64,000 bases of DNA from Niveispirillum sp. SYP-B3756 (GTDB lineage: Bacteria; Pseudomonadota; Alphaproteobacteria; Azospirillales; Azospirillaceae), in contig NZ_WIDQ01000007.1 in the NCBI RefSeq assembly GCF_009495745.1, positions 1 to 64,000 on the forward strand. The letters run 5' to 3'. Under the pieces are notes generated by a model. It worked only from the letters and a program-made list of their open reading frames with translations. It ran no database searches and was not told the DNA's origin. Each line of letters starts with the position of its first letter. The first letter of the stretch is position 1. Shown here one piece after another: positions 60,470 to 64,000 of the stretch. Position numbers and translations under genes: made by a program.

Positions 60470-61561
60470 CCCTAACAGCAGCCGGGTCACATCGGTCGCC
60501 GCCCTGGCCTGCCGGTCGTCCCCGACGATCAGGAACAGGGCGTCGGTCTTGATCTGTCGGCCCAGCGGATTGGAGAGCACCGCCCCGGTATCGGCACAGC
60601 GATAGCCGATGGGGGTGCCGATGCCGGCCCCGGCGATCCGGGTCAGCAGGTCCAGCCAGGGGCCGGACCAGGGGCGGGGCAGGTCGATGCGGCGGCATTC
60701 ATCGCCTTCCGCCGTGAAAAGCTGTTCGATCAACGCTTCCGAGCCGGGGCTGACAATGGCGCGGGCGGCGGCTTCCGGATAGCCATGCATCACCCGCATC
60801 GGCTGGGCGGCCCCCAGCCGGATCAGCCGGTCACGGTCGCCGGCATCCACGCATTCGGCGATGATGGGGGCGGTGGCATTCACCTCCCGCAGGCGCAGCA
60901 CCGTATCCAGCACGCGGGCCGTTGCCTCCCGGTCGGTTTCGGAGGTGGAAAAGACCAGCATCGTACGGGCCTTGTCCGGTGTGGCGCGGGCCAGGGCCTG
61001 CGGGTCAGAGGCGCAGCCGGTGACATGCACAATGGCCCGATCCCCCAGGCTGGATGGCAGCCGGCTGTCAGCGAAGGCGCGGGTCAGCAGCAGCACGGGC
61101 ACGTTGGCCCAATCCTCATGCGCGCGCACCTGATCGACCAGCCGGCCGATATGCTGGGCAATATCGCCGGACGGTTCCCCGATCAGCAGCAGATGGTTGG
61201 ACAAGTTCCACCCCCAGGCCCCACCGGCCTTGCGTTCCAGTTGATCCGCCCGCCATTCCACCAGAGCCGACACCAGGCTGGCCACCACGAAGATGCCGCC
61301 AACATAGAGAAAACCGACCGTGGCCAGCCGCCCGGCATCGGTTTTGGCCGACAGGTCGCCATAGCCGACGGTGACGATGGTGGTGGCCGTCAGCCACAGC
61401 GCGTCGCCCAGCCCCATGCCCTCCAGCCAGACCATGGCGGCGACATGGCCGGCGCAGACGGCAATGACCCAGCCCGTCAGCCAGAACAGCCGCCGCGTCA
61501 TCGACGCTTCTCCCACGCGGGGGCGGGGGCTGCGCAGCCAGCGAAACAGAAGGGCGAGCAT
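60467..61561 (-). CDS. Two-TM potassium channel with RCK/TrkA-N regulatory domain
   Basis: A 364-residue channel. TM1 (FWLTGWVIAVCAGHVAAMVWL), pore helix and selectivity filter TTIVTVGYGD, TM2 (VGFLYVGGIFVVASLVSALV), then a cytosolic Rossmann-like RCK domain beginning HLLLIGEPSGDIAQ (the usual GxGxxG is altered to GEPSGD) with VLVFSTSETDREA-like TMLVFSTSETD, and a TrkA-C-like end. It should pass K+ under nucleotide or ion control. ATG 61561; an in-frame ATG at 61501 would still keep TM1. The stop codon is supplied by repeat element R3. Confidence 0.9.
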   Translation of the reverse strand: MLALLFRWLRSPRPRVGEASMTRRLFWLTGWVIAVCAGHVAAMVWLEGMGLGDALWLTATTIVTVGYGDLSAKTDAGRLATVGFLYVGGIFVVASLVSALVEWRADQLERKAGGAWGWNLSNHLLLIGEPSGDIAQHIGRLVDQVRAHEDWANVPVLLLTRAFADSRLPSSLGDRAIVHVTGCASDPQALARATPDKARTMLVFSTSETDREATARVLDTVLRLREVNATAPIIAECVDAGDRDRLIRLGAAQPMRVMHGYPEAAARAIVSPGSEALIEQLFTAEGDECRRIDLPRPWSGPWLDLLTRIAGAGIGTPIGYRCADTGAVLSNPLGRQIKTDALFLIVGDDRQARAATDVTRLLLG

Positions 61562-61673
61562 GGGCGGGGCATCCCGGATGCGAAAATGGCCACATTGGGA
61601 TGCAATGATCAGGCGTGTTTGTCCAGTCGCCTGTGCAACCGTTGCCCCGCCCCTTACACTAGCAGCACGAAAT

Positions 61674-61807
61674 CATGACCGATGGTCACGCTTTCGTGCC
61701 CCTCAATCGCCGGCGCCGGCATCCGTTGGCTTGGCTACGCCGCTACCAAGCGGCGCGGCGGCAGTCGCAGCATTACCATCGGTCAAAAATTCTGACCGAT
61801 GGTATGA
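61674..61807. repeat. Palindromic intergenic element copy R5
   Basis: Ends in CCATCGGTCA / TGACCGATGG (61777-61786, 61794-61803) followed by TATGAT. The core on the reverse strand reads AGCCAAGCCAACGG, GCCGGCGCCGGC and ATTGAGG, matching R4; a GCGGCAGTCGC motif matches R6. The other end has a short CACG-CTTT-CGTG hairpin instead of a long stem. It sits between the K+ channel start and the usg stop. Confidence 0.7.
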
Positions 61808-61815
61808 TCCGCCAC

Positions 61816-62121
61816 CTATTGCAGCGTCAGCAGCGCATCAATATGGCGCATCTTGCCCGGTGAGACGATATCCAACTGGGCCACGCGCACGGAATGCAGC
61901 TTGCCGTCCAGCTCCCGGCCCCAGAAATCCAGGAATCGCCGCAGCACTGGAAAGCGCGGGGCCAGATCCAGCTCCTGCCAGATATAGGTCTGCAGCAGGC
62001 CCGGATGGTCGGGCATGTGGTAGAGGATTTCCGCCGTGGTCAGGCGATAATCCCGCAATTGCCGGGACAGGGACGTGACATTCTGTCCGTGCTGGGACAG
62101 GGATGAAGCTGAAATGCCCAT
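61816..62121 (-). CDS. usg: Usg-family protein
   Basis: A 101-residue protein matching the alphaproteobacterial usg family: RQLRDYRLTTAEILYHMPDHPGLLQTYIWQ, LAPRFPVLRRFLDFWGRELDGKLHSVRVA. The name comes from the upstream gene of trpF in Caulobacter; function is unknown. ATG 62121 is set by a near-perfect Shine-Dalgarno AAGGAGGT 5 bases upstream, which excludes the longer in-frame start. Divergent from groES. Confidence 0.88.
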   Translation of the reverse strand: MGISASSLSQHGQNVTSLSRQLRDYRLTTAEILYHMPDHPGLLQTYIWQELDLAPRFPVLRRFLDFWGRELDGKLHSVRVAQLDIVSPGKMRHIDALLTLQ

Positions 62122-62287
62122 GGAACCTCCTTCCCCTTGCAAACCGGTGCCGCAACGCACCATGGGAAGCGTGGCACCATTTTGCGTATTTGTGAATATA
62201 TCCTTTTATATCAAATGATTAGCAGCATCATCGCCAGAGTGCTGCCAAACTGTCATCCATCTGACCCCGAATTATGACAAGCGCGCT

Positions 62288-62345
62288 CTTGACAGACAGG
62301 GGGGCGATGAATAGGTCTTTGGCACTCACTGGGCGTGAGTGCTAA
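62288..62345 (+). promoter_or_regulatory. groESL promoter with CIRCE operator
   Basis: The CIRCE inverted repeat TTGGCACTC-N9-GAGTGCTAA spans 62319-62345, one base off consensus, and binds HrcA. CTTGACA at about 62288-62294 is a good -35 and also fits the alphaproteobacterial RpoH -35. The -10 is less clear. Heat-inducible control by HrcA, and perhaps RpoH, is expected. Confidence 0.9.
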
Positions 62346-62391
62346 CACAAGGCTCGCGCCTTACACTTTTGCCTATCTCAGGGAGAGATCC

Positions 62392-62682
62392 ATGAAGTTC
62401 CGTCCGCTGCACGACCGCGTCGTGGTCAAGCGCGTCGAATCCGAGCAGAAGACTGCCGGCGGCATCATCATCCCCGACACCGCCAAGGAAAAGCCCCAGG
62501 AGGGCGAGGTGGTTGCGGTTGGTTCCGGTGCCCGTGACGAATCCGGCAAGCTGATCGCCCTGGACGTGAAGGCTGGCGATCGCGTTCTGTTCGGCAAGTG
62601 GTCCGGTACGGAAGTGAAGATCGACGGTGTCGAATACCTGATCATGAAGGAAAGCGACATCATGGGCGTGCTGAACGCCTGA
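62392..62682 (+). CDS. groES: Co-chaperonin GroES
   Basis: A 96-residue Hsp10 forming the heptameric lid on Gro[18 protein letters not shown], the mobile loop [19 protein letters not shown] and [30 protein letters not shown] are fully typical. GGGAGAG lies 7-8 bases before ATG 62392. The first gene of groESL, 51 bases before groEL, under CIRCE control. Confidence 0.98.
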   Translation: MKFRPLHDRVVVKRVESEQKTAGGIIIPDTAKEKPQEGEVVAVGSGARDESGKLIALDVKAGDRVLFGKWSGTEVKIDGVEYLIMKESDIMGVLNA

Positions 62683-62706
62683 GTCGGTTCACTGAACCCT
62701 ATCTGA

Positions 62707-64000
<1,294 letters not shown>

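Overview
The window reads as the chromosome of an alphaproteobacterium, most likely a Rhodospirillales/Azospirillaceae member (Niveispirillum- or Azospirillum-like). This rests on a CtrA regulator divergent from fliI-fliJ, a usg-family gene next to a CIRCE-controlled groESL operon, an iron-sulfur PhrB-type photolyase, the initiator tRNA sequence type, and GC-rich third codon positions. The genus is inference; no 16S gene is present.

Positions 1-7.7 kb look acquired. There is a cut-off IS transposase at the window edge and a tyrosine recombinase. Next comes a 45-base copy of the 3' half of an initiator tRNA-fMet gene, a probable attachment site marking the end of an island that extends left of the window. 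A broken IS follows. Then a more AT-rich three-gene module (DUF1800 protein, Tat-exported DUF1501 protein, TonB-dependent receptor) is bracketed by two copies of the same 30-base IS-end sequence, the second belonging to a 107-bp MITE-like element.

From 7.7 to 33 kb is mostly ordinary chromosome. It holds an ammonium transporter fused to a histidine kinase; glyoxalase; a flavin-binding protein with a divergent TetR regulator and two palindromic operators; panC; NTF2-like and SDR genes; a TPR protein built from 144-base repeats; photolyase plus DUF6134; and a TonB receptor/secreted protein/chemoreceptor group. It continues with a zur-cobW zinc operon with extreme His tracts, ihfB, and a fatty-acid oxidation pair (fadB/J-like, acyl-CoA dehydrogenase) divergent from a TetR regulator with two PsrA-like sites.

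From 33 to 64 kb come ctrA / fliI-fliJ, a tyrosine-phosphatase-like protein, an HD-GYP regulator, rlmE-ppx, two identical tRNA-Gln genes, a panE-like reductase, a ycjX-ycjF pair and a PAS-GGDEF-EAL protein. A four-gene envelope export group follows (DUF1302, DUF1329, Ycf48-like, MMPL/RND). Then come an oligopeptide-binding protein, PBP1A, an unknown conserved protein, hemJ, a K+ channel, usg, and groES with the start of groEL.

The most unusual signal is a family of six intergenic palindromic elements (25.6, 30.8, 53.9, 56.2, 60.3, 61.7 kb). The full ones have a hairpin at each end around a GC-rich multi-hairpin core and end in the motif TAATACC. Stems change sequence between copies while keeping base pairing. 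In five cases the terminal TAA or TGA of the element is itself the stop codon of the flanking gene. I do not recognise this family and found no mobilising enzyme for it in the window.
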